A DNA stretch of 64,000 nucleotides from positions 248,001 through 312,000 of the forward strand of contig NZ_JNNU01000002.1 in NCBI RefSeq assembly GCF_000732195.1, in the 5' to 3' direction. The position numbers and the translations under genes were made by a program. This stretch comes from Neorhizobium vignae (lineage in GTDB: Bacteria > Pseudomonadota > Alphaproteobacteria > Rhizobiales > Rhizobiaceae). The notes below the pieces were generated by a model. It saw only the letters and a program-made list of their open reading frames with translations, was not told the origin of the DNA and did no database searches. Positions 1 to 7,726 of this stretch are shown here, piece by piece; the stretch's first letter is position 1; each line of letters starts with the position of its first letter.

Positions 1-441
1 CTGGATCGACGAGACGTGGATGACGACGCCCGAACCGCGCTCGATCATCTGCGGCAGCAGCAGCCGGTCGAGCCGGACGGCGGGCATAAGGTTGAGGTCG
101 AATTCGGCCCGCCAATGCTCTTCGGTGAGCGCCGCAAAACCGCCGCCGGGCGCCGACGAGCCGCCGAGCGTATGGATGACGATATCGACACCGCCAAAAG
201 CCTCCAGCACGGCGTCGGAGAGTTTTTGTGCGCCTTCCGGCGTCGAGAGGTCGGCCTGGACGTAGAGGTCCGGAGCAAGGCCTTCGGGAAGCGTGGAGCG
301 TGAGGCGGTGGCGGTGACGGCGCCAGCTGCGGAAAGCCGGCGCAGGATCGCCGCCCCCGCCCCCTTCGTGCCGCCGGTGACGAGCACCCGCCGGCCGGAA
401 AACTCGTCGGCGATGATCGGGAATTTCGGTGCGGGGCCCAT
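1..441 (-). CDS. SDR-family oxidoreductase, partial (C-terminus beyond window edge)
   Basis: The reading frame is open for 147 codons from the ATG at 441 to the window edge, so only the N-terminal part is present. It shows a Rossmann start with a glycine-rich nucleotide loop (VLVTGGTKGAG, about residues 19-29), an acidic strand (QADLSTPEG) and the serine strand VVIHVSSIQ at the very edge. The catalytic YxxxK would lie outside the window. This is a short-chain dehydrogenase/reductase that uses NAD(P)H; the substrate cannot be told. Its start overlaps the stop of the upstream SnoaL-like gene by one base (TGATG), so the two are almost certainly co-transcribed and translationally coupled. The divergent HxlR regulator probably controls the pair. 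Confidence 0.85.
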   Translation of the reverse strand, partial: MGPAPKFPIIADEFSGRRVLVTGGTKGAGAAILRRLSAAGAVTATASRSTLPEGLAPDLYVQADLSTPEGAQKLSDAVLEAFGGVDIVIHTLGGSSAPGGGFAALTEEHWRAEFDLNLMPAVRLDRLLLPQMIERGSGVVIHVSSIQ

Positions 442-767
442 CAGCCGATCTCCAGATGCGCGATGCGGCCGCCGGCCAGCGTGACGTGATAGTGCAGCAT
501 GGCCGGGCTGCCCGGGAACGTGCCGCTGACCAGGGCCGCGACGGCATAGGTCTCGCCATCCTTCTCGACGTTTTTCACCTCGACGGTGGCGCGGTATTTG
601 CGCGTCGTCTCCTCCATCCAGGCGCGGATTTCGGCGGGGCCGCGCATCTCCTCGCCCTCGTCCTTCACCACGGCGGTTTCGGGAAACGAGGCAAGCATGT
701 CATCGATATCGTGTCGGTTCTGGGCAGCGAAATAGGCTGCCAGTGCCTCGGGCAATGGCTGGGTCAT
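441..767 (-). CDS. SnoaL-like / NTF2-fold small protein
   Basis: A 108-residue protein with the alpha+beta cone architecture of the SnoaL-like/NTF2 superfamily. It has an N-terminal helix (LPEALAAYFAAQNRHDIDDM), then a region around ETAVVKDEGEEMRGPAEIRAWM, followed by beta strands ending in IAHLEIG. Members act as small isomerases, hydrolases or ligand-binding proteins, and the sequence does not say which. It is the first gene of a two-gene unit with the SDR and is divergent from an HxlR regulator across a gap of about 90 bases. That arrangement is typical of small detoxification operons; this reading is inference. Confidence 0.75.
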   Translation of the reverse strand: MTQPLPEALAAYFAAQNRHDIDDMLASFPETAVVKDEGEEMRGPAEIRAWMEETTRKYRATVEVKNVEKDGETYAVAALVSGTFPGSPAMLHYHVTLAGGRIAHLEIG

Positions 768-857
768 ATCTGTCCTCTATCTGTCGAAAGAACGGGGCGC
801 CGCCGTCCGGAATGCAATCGCGTTGCTTCACGGCCAAGATGGCGTTAGGCTTCAACG

Positions 858-1250
858 ATGACAAGTACGCACGAAAAAGTAGGGTACTTACCCGAACGTA
901 AGGCCGCCGAGACCATGACGCCGTCGAGCGCGGCCGAAGGCGTCGAGAACGTGTTGCGCATGCTGGAAGGACGCTGGAAGCTGGTCATTCTCTTCCACCT
1001 CTTCGGCGGCAGGGTGCTGCGCTTCTCCGACCTCGAACGGGCGATCCCGGCGATCTCGCAGAAAATGCTGATCCAGCAGCTCCGGCAGATGGAGGCGGAC
1101 GGTATCGTGCGGCGGATCGTCCATCACCAGGTGCCGCCCAAGGTGGAATATTGCCTGACCGACTGGGGCCAGTCGCTCTGCCCGGCGCTCGACGCGCTGC
1201 TGAAATGGGCGGCGATGAAGCCGGAAGCAGAGCCCCCCGCGATTGCCTGA
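858..1250 (+). CDS. HxlR-family winged-helix transcriptional regulator
   Basis: A 130-residue protein with the HxlR (DUF24) DNA-binding domain at about residues 27-115. The hallmark stretches are GRWKLVILFHLFGG, LRFSDLERAIPAISQKML, LRQMEADGIVRR and VEYCLTDWG. HxlR proteins are dimeric winged-helix regulators that often respond to electrophiles or aldehydes. There is no obvious redox cysteine near the N-terminus; the cysteines are in the C-terminal half. It is transcribed away from the SnoaL/SDR pair, so it most likely regulates that pair and itself from the shared interval at 768-857. Confidence 0.9.
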   Translation: MTSTHEKVGYLPERKAAETMTPSSAAEGVENVLRMLEGRWKLVILFHLFGGRVLRFSDLERAIPAISQKMLIQQLRQMEADGIVRRIVHHQVPPKVEYCLTDWGQSLCPALDALLKWAAMKPEAEPPAIA

Positions 1251-1362
1251 GGAAAGCCGGCGGACAAGGCCGGGATGCCGATCATTTTCGATGACCGGCG
1301 CTCAAAAATTGTGCTAATTCCTTGGCCGCCTTGTCTCCCCGCCTTCGAAAGCAATCCGACTG

Positions 1363-2508
1363 ATGTCCAAACCGCTGACCATCGCAGACCTTAAAAATCT
1401 TGCCCGGCGCCGTGTGCCAAAAATGTTCTTCGACTATGCCGACAGCGGCGCCTGGACCGAGGGGACCTACCGGGCGAACGAGGAAGACTATTCGAAGATC
1501 AAGCTGCGCCAGCGCGTGCTGGTCGACATGACCAACCGCACGCTCGAAACCACCATGATCGGCGAAAAGGCGGTCATGCCCGTGGCGCTCGCCCCGACCG
1601 GCATGACCGGCATGCAGCATGCCGACGGCGAGATGCTGGCCGCCAAGGCGGCGGAAGAATTCGGCGTGCCCTTCACGCTGTCGACGATGAGCATCTGCTC
1701 GATCGAGGACGTCGCCTCGGTGACCACCAAACCCTTCTGGTTCCAGCTCTACGTGATGAAGGACCGCGGCTTCGTGGAACGGCTGATCGGCCGCGCCAAG
1801 GCGGCGAAATGCTCGGCGCTGGTCGTCACAGCCGACCTGCAGATCCTCGGCCAGCGCCACAAGGACCTGCGCAACGGCCTCGCCGCTCCGCCGAAGCCGA
1901 CGCTCAACGCGGCGCTGCAGCTCGTGACGCGCCCGAGATGGTGCCTGGAAATGCTTAGCACCAAGCGCCGCGGCTTCGGCAATATCGTCGGCCATGCGAG
2001 CAATGTTTCGGACCTCTCCTCGCTCGGCGCCTGGACGGCGGAACAGTTCGACCCACGGCTGTCCTGGGACGATATCCGCTGGATCAAGGACCTCTGGGGC
2101 GGCAAGATGATCATCAAGGGCATACTCGACGAAGAGGATGCGCGCGCCGCCGCCGACACCGGCGCGGATGCGATCATCGTCTCCAACCACGGCGGTCGCC
2201 AGCTCGACGGCGCTCCGTCCTCGATCAGCATGCTGCCGAGGATCGTCGAAGCGGTCGGCGACCGGATCGAGGTGCATGTGGATGGCGGCATCCGCTCGGG
2301 CCAGGACGTGTTGAAGGCCGTGGCGCTCGGCGCCCGCGGCACCTATATCGGCCGTCCCTTCCTCTACGGCCTCGGCGCCATGGGCAAGGAAGGCGTCACC
2401 ACAACGCTCGAGATCATCCGCAAGGAACTCGACATCACCATGGCGCTCTGCGGAAAACGCGATATCCAGCATATCGACCGCAACATCCTCGCCAACATGC
2501 CGTTCTGA
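1363..2508 (+). CDS. lldD: FMN-dependent alpha-hydroxy-acid (L-lactate-type) dehydrogenase
   Basis: A 381-residue protein with the full FMN-dependent TIM-barrel of the LldD/glycolate oxidase family. It begins with the typical entry LKNLARRRVPKMFFDYADSG. It has the active-site motif SNHGGRQLDG (about residues 274-283), the FMN phosphate loop VHVDGGIRSGQDVLKA, and GARGTYIGRPFLYGL. The family oxidises 2-hydroxyacids such as L-lactate to 2-oxoacids and passes electrons to quinone or oxygen. Length is normal for the family. Rhizobia often have several paralogues, so the exact substrate (lactate, glycolate, mandelate) is uncertain. It stands alone, with non-coding sequence on both sides. Confidence 0.9.
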   Translation: MSKPLTIADLKNLARRRVPKMFFDYADSGAWTEGTYRANEEDYSKIKLRQRVLVDMTNRTLETTMIGEKAVMPVALAPTGMTGMQHADGEMLAAKAAEEFGVPFTLSTMSICSIEDVASVTTKPFWFQLYVMKDRGFVERLIGRAKAAKCSALVVTADLQILGQRHKDLRNGLAAPPKPTLNAALQLVTRPRWCLEMLSTKRRGFGNIVGHASNVSDLSSLGAWTAEQFDPRLSWDDIRWIKDLWGGKMIIKGILDEEDARAAADTGADAIIVSNHGGRQLDGAPSSISMLPRIVEAVGDRIEVHVDGGIRSGQDVLKAVALGARGTYIGRPFLYGLGAMGKEGVTTTLEIIRKELDITMALCGKRDIQHIDRNILANMPF

Positions 2509-2966
2509 CGACTGAGAAGCCGCCCGCTTAGAAGTGTCACGAAACCCGGGTTTTAAGTCACGATCGCCCGGTCATTGGCGACACGGTCAGCAAATAATGG
2601 AATTGAAAGGCTCACTTTAAATCGACAGGGAAACGGCGTTTGCGATACCGGTCCGTGACGGTGGCGGCAACATCAAATTTCAAGGCGAAATGTCGCCCAA
2701 CATGAACGGATTGTTTCCTCCCTGCGTGTCGGATGGAAGTTGATCCGACGACGATCGCAATTCCCAAAATCAATTGTCTCCATCCGGGATGAAAAGTTCG
2801 TCCCGGACAGACATCACCGGGCCGTCAATCGAATTACGTCGATTGAGGTGCCTGTCGACCATAGCTCGCACATCGCCGCAGATCCGCCTGCATTGATGGC
2901 AAATGCATACATTGTGAGCGGCGATGAGCCTATAGCATGGGCATCAGTGAACCACGGAGAGATAGA
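2509..2966. other. Intergenic region between lldD and the DUF1127 gene
   Basis: About 458 bases with lower coding potential than the rest of the window. One short open frame (2740-2970) shows no family features. A 12-base palindrome AAACCCGGGTTT lies just after lldD (near 2544-2555) but has no T-tract. I see no riboswitch, tRNA or clear terminator. The promoter of the DUF1127 gene should lie in the last 150 bases. Confidence 0.4.
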
Positions 2967-3104
2967 ATGAAGCTCGGCGAAAGACTGAGAAAGTATGTAG
3001 AGCTACGACGCGCCGTCCGCGAGCTCGAGGGTCTCGATGATCGAACCCTTCACGATATCGGAGTAGCCCGATCTCATATCCGCGGTGCCGTCGAGGGCCG
3101 CTGA
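2967..3104 (+). CDS. DUF1127 (YjiS-like) small protein
   Basis: A 45-residue frame starting at ATG 2967 behind an AGAGATAG ribosome-site-like run and ending at TGA 3102-3104. It reads MKLGERLRKYVELRRAVREL in its first 20 residues, then LDDRTLHDIGVARSHIRG. The pattern R-x-L-x-x-L-D-D-R-x-L-x-D-I-G is the signature of the DUF1127 family, arginine-rich mini-proteins common in rhizobia. Family members have been linked to RNA metabolism and to phosphate or central-carbon regulation in Agrobacterium; the role of this copy is unknown. It stands alone between lldD and the nuclease-like gene. Confidence 0.85.
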   Translation: MKLGERLRKYVELRRAVRELEGLDDRTLHDIGVARSHIRGAVEGR

Positions 3105-3316
3105 ATGCGCGCTGTGGTTTGGGGTATGAGAGCCATGCCTGAAGCCGCAGAGCGTTAAATGATCGATCGAATGGTCCGCTGCCGTAGCGTGACCGTCGCG
3201 GAGTTTCCCGTGCCCATGGCTCAAGCGATCGCGCTGTATCGACAGTAAACGTAAGGGCGATCGAGGACAGCCGGCTTACCAACCAACGACCCGGCGGGGG
3301 GATAGCTGCCGCTATC

Positions 3317-4060
3317 TCAGCACCAGCCGCCCTTGCCGGCGCCCGGCCGCCTGGCGAGGCCCTCGTTGACAAGGACATCGGCGAGCGAGCGGCCGTTGCG
3401 CGTCACTTCGCGCAGCTTGTGGCCTTCGACCTCATCCTCGTTGCCCTGCCAGGTGACCAGCTCGAACGGGCCGGAATCGAGGAAGGCGCGCACCCGCAGC
3501 TCCGCATCGCTCGCCTTGATCCGTTCCGCCTCGCAACGCGGCTTCTTGATGTCGGGTACCTCGATGCCGACCAAGCGGATCTTCTGGCCGTGGAACACGA
3601 AACGGTCGGCGGCCACGACGCAGTCGTCCTGTTTGGCCGAACCGCACAGATAGAATTTCGCCTGATAGGCGCCTGCAAGGTTCTCATTGCTCTTCGGCGG
3701 TTCGGCAGGTTTCTGTATCTCGTCGAGGATCGGCTTGCCGATCGGCGCCGGCGGGATGATCGCGGCGGTGTGGCTCTGGTCGGGAACAGCGATCGGCTTC
3801 GGCGGTACCGGCCGATGCGACGGCCCGGAACTCGCCTGGACAGGCTTCGCCGGCACCGGTTTTGCCGCAACCTGGACCGGCTTGCCCGAAGTCAGGCCGG
3901 CGACGAAACGCCTCGCCTCCGCAGAATTCTCATAAAGCGCGATGCCGCCGGCCACCAGCGCCAGCGCCCCGAGCCAAGGCCAGAGCGACGAACCGGAGCC
4001 CGACGACCGCTTGGGCGCGCTTCTGCGCCGAGAACCGGATTTGCCGCGCGTTTGAGCCAT
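3317..4060 (-). CDS. Membrane-anchored thermonuclease (SNase)-like protein
   Basis: A 247-residue protein. A very basic N-terminus (KSGSRRRSAPKR) precedes one hydrophobic segment (LWPWLGALALVAGGIALYE, about residues 27-45). A proline-rich linker follows to about residue 140, then an SNase-like C-terminal domain containing VVAADRFVFHGQKIRLVGIEVPD, ELRVRAFLDSG and the typical ending NGRSLADVLVNEGLARRPG. Related rhizobial proteins are annotated as thermonuclease family. Several catalytic arginines of staphylococcal nuclease are not obvious, so it may not be a nuclease. It is predicted to be anchored in the inner membrane with the domain in the periplasm. It is monocistronic and faces the DUF1127 gene. 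Confidence 0.75.
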   Translation of the reverse strand: MAQTRGKSGSRRRSAPKRSSGSGSSLWPWLGALALVAGGIALYENSAEARRFVAGLTSGKPVQVAAKPVPAKPVQASSGPSHRPVPPKPIAVPDQSHTAAIIPPAPIGKPILDEIQKPAEPPKSNENLAGAYQAKFYLCGSAKQDDCVVAADRFVFHGQKIRLVGIEVPDIKKPRCEAERIKASDAELRVRAFLDSGPFELVTWQGNEDEVEGHKLREVTRNGRSLADVLVNEGLARRPGAGKGGWC

Positions 4061-4132
4061 GACGATCTCTCCTGTCGAATCGGAAAGAAGTATCGGAGGG
4101 AAGGATTGCCGAAAGGTTTCGGGAAAAGCGGT

Positions 4133-4262
4133 TCAGTAGTGGAAACGGCATTGGAGGAAGATCAGCCGCGGCTGATCTTCGCTGCTCTCCACGCGGTAGA
4201 CCAGCCGGTGTTCCTGGGTTATGCGGCGGGACCAGAAAAAACCAGATGGAAAGCGTATCATT
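4133..4262 (-). pseudogene. Remnant of a YoeB/Txe-type toxin (C-terminal part only)
   Basis: On the minus strand the bases ending at the stop 4133-4135 encode FWSRRITQEHRLVYRV and, after a short variable stretch, LIFLQCRFHY. These are the conserved C-terminal blocks of YoeB mRNA interferases, including the catalytic Arg (SRR) and the terminal His-Tyr. The frame breaks near 4237-4252, where conserved residues continue in another frame (DTLS). Nothing upstream encodes the N-terminal half with the catalytic Glu, and no YefM antitoxin gene remains. The remnant abuts the hicA gene, so a hicAB insertion or a deletion may have destroyed the older module. Inactivity is inferred from the missing half. 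Confidence 0.75.
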
Positions 4263-4295
4263 GATATTGTGTATCAGTGTGTATAAAATCACCAG

Positions 4296-4490
4296 ATGAA
4301 GAGCGCTGAGGTGATTGCGCTGCTGCGCAAGGATGGCTGGATCGAGGTCGCCCAAAAGGGCAGCCACATGCAGTTCAAGCATCCGCAAAAGCCCGGCCGT
4401 GTGACCGTGCCCCATCCGAAACGCGATATTCCGCTCGGCACGCTGCGAAGCATCGAGAAAAAGGTCGGGCTGAAATTGAGGTTATCATGA
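4296..4490 (+). CDS. hicA: HicA-type mRNA interferase toxin
   Basis: A 64-residue protein with the double-stranded-RNA-binding-like HicA fold. It starts MKSAEVIALLRKDGWIEVAQ and carries the catalytic-histidine motif GSHMQFKHP (about residues 27-35), then GRVTVPHPKRDIPLGTLRSI. HicA cleaves mRNA and tmRNA without ribosomes and is held inactive by HicB. The toxin gene comes first and its stop overlaps the hicB start by four bases (ATGA), the usual hicAB order. A separate promoter for the pair is expected in 4262-4295. Confidence 0.95.
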   Translation: MKSAEVIALLRKDGWIEVAQKGSHMQFKHPQKPGRVTVPHPKRDIPLGTLRSIEKKVGLKLRLS

Positions 4491-4888
4491 GCAATTATAT
4501 CGGCCTGATCCACAAGGACACGGAAAGCGGTTACGGCGTCTCCTTTCCGGATTTTCCGGGTGTCGTGACCGCGGGTTCGACGCTCGACGAGGCGCGGATC
4601 ATGGCGGAGGAAGCGCTTGCCTTTCATGTCGAAGGCATGGTCGAGGATGGCGAGGCCATTCCCGAACCGTCGAGCCTCGAAAGCGTGATGGCCGATCCCG
4701 CCAACCTTGATGGCGTGGCGATCCTGGTGACGCTGAAAACCCAGGCGGCCAAGGCCGTACGCATCAACATCACGCTGCCCGAAGACGTGCTGGAACGGAT
4801 CGACCGTTTCGCCGCGGATCAGGGTCTGTCGCGATCGGGTTTCCTTGCCCGCGCCGCAAGCCGCGAGATCGAACGCGACGCCGGCTGA
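4487..4888 (+). CDS. hicB: HicB-type antitoxin with C-terminal DNA-binding domain
   Basis: A 133-residue protein. The N-terminal HicB fold is seen as YIGLIHKDTESGYGVSFPDF and PGVVTAGSTLDEARIMAEEA. The C-terminal part INITLPEDVLERIDRFAA with LSRSGFLARAA reads as a ribbon-helix-helix DNA-binding domain, so it should both neutralise HicA and repress the operon. It overlaps hicA by four bases and converges on the metallophosphoesterase gene, whose stop lies four bases downstream. The module looks intact. Confidence 0.95.
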   Translation: MSNYIGLIHKDTESGYGVSFPDFPGVVTAGSTLDEARIMAEEALAFHVEGMVEDGEAIPEPSSLESVMADPANLDGVAILVTLKTQAAKAVRINITLPEDVLERIDRFAADQGLSRSGFLARAASREIERDAG

Positions 4889-4892
4889 AGAC

Positions 4893-5642
4893 CTACCCCG
4901 CCCTGCCCGTGGCGAGCGCCACCGCCCAGTCGGCGCGGCCGTTTTCGGCGGCGAGGCGCGACATCGCAAGATGGTCGTAGGCGACGTTGCGGAACTGCGG
5001 TGTCCAGCCGGCGGAGGTCTTTTCCAGGATCGCGTAGGACGCCATCGTGTGGCCGGTCTCGACCTTATGGATGTAGGGCATGTCGTCGTTATAGGCCGGG
5101 CAGCCGACGCTGCCGGGATTGACGATCAGCCGACCGTCGGAGAGCTGCACCGCCCGAGGAATATGACTGTGGCCGCACAGGATCAGCGGCTGCTGGATGC
5201 CTGCCGCCAGCGCCTCGATCTCTTCCAGCGGCTTCAGGAAGACATGGCCTTCGCTGGACACCTGCTCCAGCCAATAGACGTTGTCCGATTGCGGCGTCGC
5301 ATGGCAGAGGTAGGCCTCGTCCCGATAGACGGCGCTGAACGGCAGCTTGCGCAGCCATTGCAGGTGGCGCGGGGCGAGCTGGGAAAAGGCATGCACCTCC
5401 CAGGACGGCATGGCATCCGCCGGGTTCTCGATCAGGTAGCGGTCGTGATTGCCGCGCACCGTCAGCGTCGCCATCGTATCGAGAAGCAGCAGCAGGTCGG
5501 CGGTGCGCCCGGCTTCGAGCGGGCCGCTGAGGCAATCGCCGAGATTAACGATGTCGGTGATGCCTTGCGCATGGATATCGGCAAGCACCGCCTCGAGCGC
5601 CGCGCAGTTGCCATGGATATCGGCGATCACGGCAAAGCGCAT
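4893..5642 (-). CDS. Calcineurin-like metallophosphoesterase (YfcE/MJ0936-like)
   Basis: A 249-residue protein with all motifs of the binuclear metallophosphoesterase family: VIADIHGN (DxH, residues 5-12), NLGDCLSGP (GD), VRGNHDRY (GNHD), YLCHATP and CGHSHIP (GHxH). The family hydrolyses phosphodiesters or phosphomonoesters, and the substrate of this clade is not known. Its ATG overlaps the uraH stop by one base (TGATG), so it is the last gene of the ureide operon and probably translationally coupled. A role in purine catabolism, such as removing a phosphorylated intermediate, is inference from position only. Confidence 0.88.
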   Translation of the reverse strand: MRFAVIADIHGNCAALEAVLADIHAQGITDIVNLGDCLSGPLEAGRTADLLLLLDTMATLTVRGNHDRYLIENPADAMPSWEVHAFSQLAPRHLQWLRKLPFSAVYRDEAYLCHATPQSDNVYWLEQVSSEGHVFLKPLEEIEALAAGIQQPLILCGHSHIPRAVQLSDGRLIVNPGSVGCPAYNDDMPYIHKVETGHTMASYAILEKTSAGWTPQFRNVAYDHLAMSRLAAENGRADWAVALATGRAG

Positions 5643-5998
5643 CAGCTCCCCCGATAGGTGGAATAACCATAGGGCGAGAGCAGCAGCGGCACGTGATAAT
5701 GCGCCGTCGTGTCGGAAATGCCGAAGCGGATCGGGATCACGTCGAGAAAGGCCGGCTCGGCAAGTGCAACGCCCCGGGCTCGAAGATAGGCGCCGGCATG
5801 GAAAACCAGTTCGTATTCGCCGGCAAGAAAGGTCTCGCCGATCAGGATCGGCCCGCCATCGACGCGGCCGTCGCTATTGGTGACAATGGTCTTGAGTTTT
5901 TCGCGAGTCTCGCCGTTCAGCCGGTAGAGGTCGATCGAAAGCCCCTCCGCAGGCGTACCGCTCGCAGTGTCGAGGACGTGGGTGGTGAGGCCCGTCAT
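5642..5998 (-). CDS. uraH: 5-hydroxyisourate hydrolase
   Basis: A 118-residue transthyretin-related protein. It has the family N-terminus [20 protein letters not shown] (residues 4-23), the central [21 protein letters not shown] and the C-terminal signature [19 protein letters not shown], whose YRGS end distinguishes the enzyme from vertebrate transthyretin. It hydrolyses 5-hydroxyisourate to OHCU, the step before UraD. It overlaps allA by four bases and the metallophosphoesterase by one base, showing tight operon structure. Confidence 0.97.
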   Translation of the reverse strand: MTGLTTHVLDTASGTPAEGLSIDLYRLNGETREKLKTIVTNSDGRVDGGPILIGETFLAGEYELVFHAGAYLRARGVALAEPAFLDVIPIRFGISDTTAHYHVPLLLSPYGYSTYRGS

Positions 5999-6495
5999 AG
6001 GCTTGGCTCCGCGATAAAATAGGGGGTGTCGAAGAAGGCCTCCTCGTAGTTCGCAGAGGTATTGTCCCTGTCCACCACCAGGAAATCGCTGACGACGCCG
6101 ATCGCCATCAGCGGATGATGCCAGGCCTTTGGGAAATAGTTGACGCCCTGGTGCGGCTGCACGAGGAAAACCTGCGGTTTGCCCGGCCGGCCGTCTTCGT
6201 CATGGGAAACCGCGATCAGGAACGGTTGGCCCGAGATCGGCGAAAAGCTCTGGCTGGCGAAAGGATGCCGTTCCATCATGGTGATCGCGTAAGGGAACTG
6301 CCGCGGCTTGCTGCGGAAGATGCTGAAGATCAGCCGCTCGGGCTCGCCGATCACCACAGGCTCGGCGAGCGCGTGATAACGCTCGGTCGTGCCGCCGTTG
6401 ATCAGCCGCATGGTCGCCGGATCCGCCTCGATGACATCGCCGAAGGGCGCGAAAGCTTCTCTGGTGAGGGGCAGGATTTCCAGGTATTCGGTCAA
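5995..6495 (-). CDS. allA: Ureidoglycolate lyase
   Basis: A 166-residue protein of the AllA cupin-like family, with [18 protein letters not shown] near the start, then [34 protein letters not shown] and the active-site region [11 protein letters not shown]. It splits ureidoglycolate to glyoxylate and urea. The start appears to be TTG at 6495 behind AAGGCG; no in-frame ATG precedes the conserved block. The urea could feed the urease encoded at the far right of this window. It overlaps uraH by four bases. The hepT-mntA pair ends 15 bases upstream. Confidence 0.93.
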   Translation of the reverse strand: MTEYLEILPLTREAFAPFGDVIEADPATMRLINGGTTERYHALAEPVVIGEPERLIFSIFRSKPRQFPYAITMMERHPFASQSFSPISGQPFLIAVSHDEDGRPGKPQVFLVQPHQGVNYFPKAWHHPLMAIGVVSDFLVVDRDNTSANYEEAFFDTPYFIAEPSL

Positions 6496-6510
6496 TTTAT
6501 TCGCCTTAAG

Positions 6511-6873
6511 TCATTCACCTTGGGCACGCCAGTTGCGCAGGGAGTCGAGCTGCGAAACCAGGAGCGGCAGGGAGGTTTTCACCGTATCCAGAACGATGGG
6601 AAGCTCCAGCTCGTAATAATCATGGACGACGAAATTGCGCATGCCCTTCATTTTCGACCAGGGAATTTCCGGATGATCGACGGGGAAGTCTGGATGATGG
6701 GTCATGATCCTGGCGGCACTCTCGCCGATCAGGATCAACGCCATGCCGACCGCCATCTGCGTGCGAATGTCGTCGAGAAACGTTTCCTGCTCCATGCCGG
6801 CCACGAACTCGCAGGCCTGAAGTGCTGCGGAGTGCATCTGGTCGAGATATTCCCTCAGTCGGTCAGCACTCAT
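6511..6873 (-). CDS. hepT: HepT-like ribonuclease toxin (DUF86/HEPN)
   Basis: A 120-residue, mostly helical HEPN-domain protein. It contains TQMAVGMALILIGESAARI and the catalytic RNFVVHDYYELE, which fits the R-x4-6-H-x-Y motif of HepT ribonucleases. In the known HepT/MntA systems the toxin is silenced when its partner nucleotidyltransferase adds AMP to the tyrosine next to the histidine; the YY here would provide that tyrosine. It overlaps mntA by four bases. The pair is inserted between uraD and allA in the same orientation as the ureide operon. Confidence 0.92.
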   Translation of the reverse strand: MSADRLREYLDQMHSAALQACEFVAGMEQETFLDDIRTQMAVGMALILIGESAARIMTHHPDFPVDHPEIPWSKMKGMRNFVVHDYYELELPIVLDTVKTSLPLLVSQLDSLRNWRAQGE

Positions 6874-7160
6874 ATGGGCGCTGCTTCCGACAGGATCCGG
6901 TCACGCATCGAATGGCGGATGCCCCCGGACGTGACGAGATCGACCTTGATCTTCAGCAGCGTTTCGAGCGTGTCCTGCAGCCCGCCGAGGTCAAACAGGG
7001 TGGCGCCGGGAAGCGCATCGACAAGGATGTCGATATCGCTGTCCGGTCCGTCCTCGCCACGGGCCACGGAGCCGAAGACGCGTGGGTTGGTCGCATTGAA
7101 GCGTTTTGTCGCTTCGCGGATCGCTTCCCGGTTTTTTTCCAGCACTTCCGACGGTCTCAT
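6870..7160 (-). CDS. mntA: MntA-like nucleotidyltransferase antitoxin
   Basis: A 96-residue minimal nucleotidyltransferase. After an N-terminal helix it has VFGSVARGEDGPDSDIDILV, the GSxARG-x-SDxDxxV active site with two metal-binding aspartates, and later KIKVDLVT with the third acidic residue. The ATG at 7160 was chosen because AGGAG lies upstream of it and the longer frame to 7232 adds only unconserved residues that reach back to the uraD stop. It is expected to AMPylate and silence the adjacent HepT. Confidence 0.9.
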   Translation of the reverse strand: MRPSEVLEKNREAIREATKRFNATNPRVFGSVARGEDGPDSDIDILVDALPGATLFDLGGLQDTLETLLKIKVDLVTSGGIRHSMRDRILSEAAPI

Positions 7161-7228
7161 GACGGCGTCACTCCTGATGTCGCCAATATAAGCGACGGAA
7201 GGGATCGAGGAAAGCAGCCTCCAAGACC

Positions 7229-7726
7229 TCAATGTCCCGGAAGCAGCGATTGCAGGCGCAGGAGCGCGATCTTTTCCACCTGGGCGGTGGCGGTGTCGAA
7301 CTCCTCGTCTACCGAATTGTCGATGCGCTTCTCGAAGGCGGCGAGAATGTCGTCCTTGGTCAGGCCCTTGACCGCGATGATGAAGGGGAAACCGAATTTT
7401 TGCGTATAGGCGCTGTTAAGCTCCGTGAACCGGGCGTGCTCGGCAGCGCTCAAGCGGTCCAGCCCGGCGCCGGCCTGTTCCTTTTTGCTGTCCTCGGTGA
7501 GTTCGCCGGCAATCGCCAGCTTTCCGGCGAGATCCGGGTGGGCACGCAGCACGCCGAGGCGTTCCTCACGGCTGGCTTTCCGGAAGGTCGAGGTCAGCGC
7601 GTCATGCACGCTCTTCGATGTCAGCGGCACCAGCATCAGCCCGGAATCGTAGGCCCGTTCGGCGATGAAGGGCGAGTGCTCGAACACGCCGCCGAACATC
7701 GCGACGAAATCCCCGCGGGCGGTCAT
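7229..7726 (-). CDS. uraD: OHCU decarboxylase
   Basis: A 165-residue, all-helical protein. It shows FVAMFGGVFEHSPFIAERAY with the active-site histidine of the family, RAHPDLAGKLA with the second conserved histidine, LTEDSKKEQAGAGLDRLS, and KFGFPFIIAVKG. It converts OHCU to S-allantoin after UraH. The ATG at 7726 overlaps the puuE stop by four bases, which decides the start over much longer open frames upstream. The gap of 68 bases to mntA downstream is where the toxin-antitoxin pair interrupts the operon. Confidence 0.95.
   Translation of the reverse strand: MTARGDFVAMFGGVFEHSPFIAERAYDSGLMLVPLTSKSVHDALTSTFRKASREERLGVLRAHPDLAGKLAIAGELTEDSKKEQAGAGLDRLSAAEHARFTELNSAYTQKFGFPFIIAVKGLTKDDILAAFEKRIDNSVDEEFDTATAQVEKIALLRLQSLLPGH

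Noticed and set aside
1282..2472. A 396-codon open frame antisense to lldD
   Set aside because: The plus-strand gene has all FMN-dehydrogenase motifs; the antisense translation has none.
2740..2970. A 76-codon open frame before the DUF1127 gene
   Set aside because: No ribosome site or family features; it overlaps the start of the DUF1127 gene in another frame.
4289..4969. A 226-codon frame antisense to hicAB
   Set aside because: hicA and hicB motifs and their ATGA overlap on the plus strand are clear; the mirror frame has no motif.
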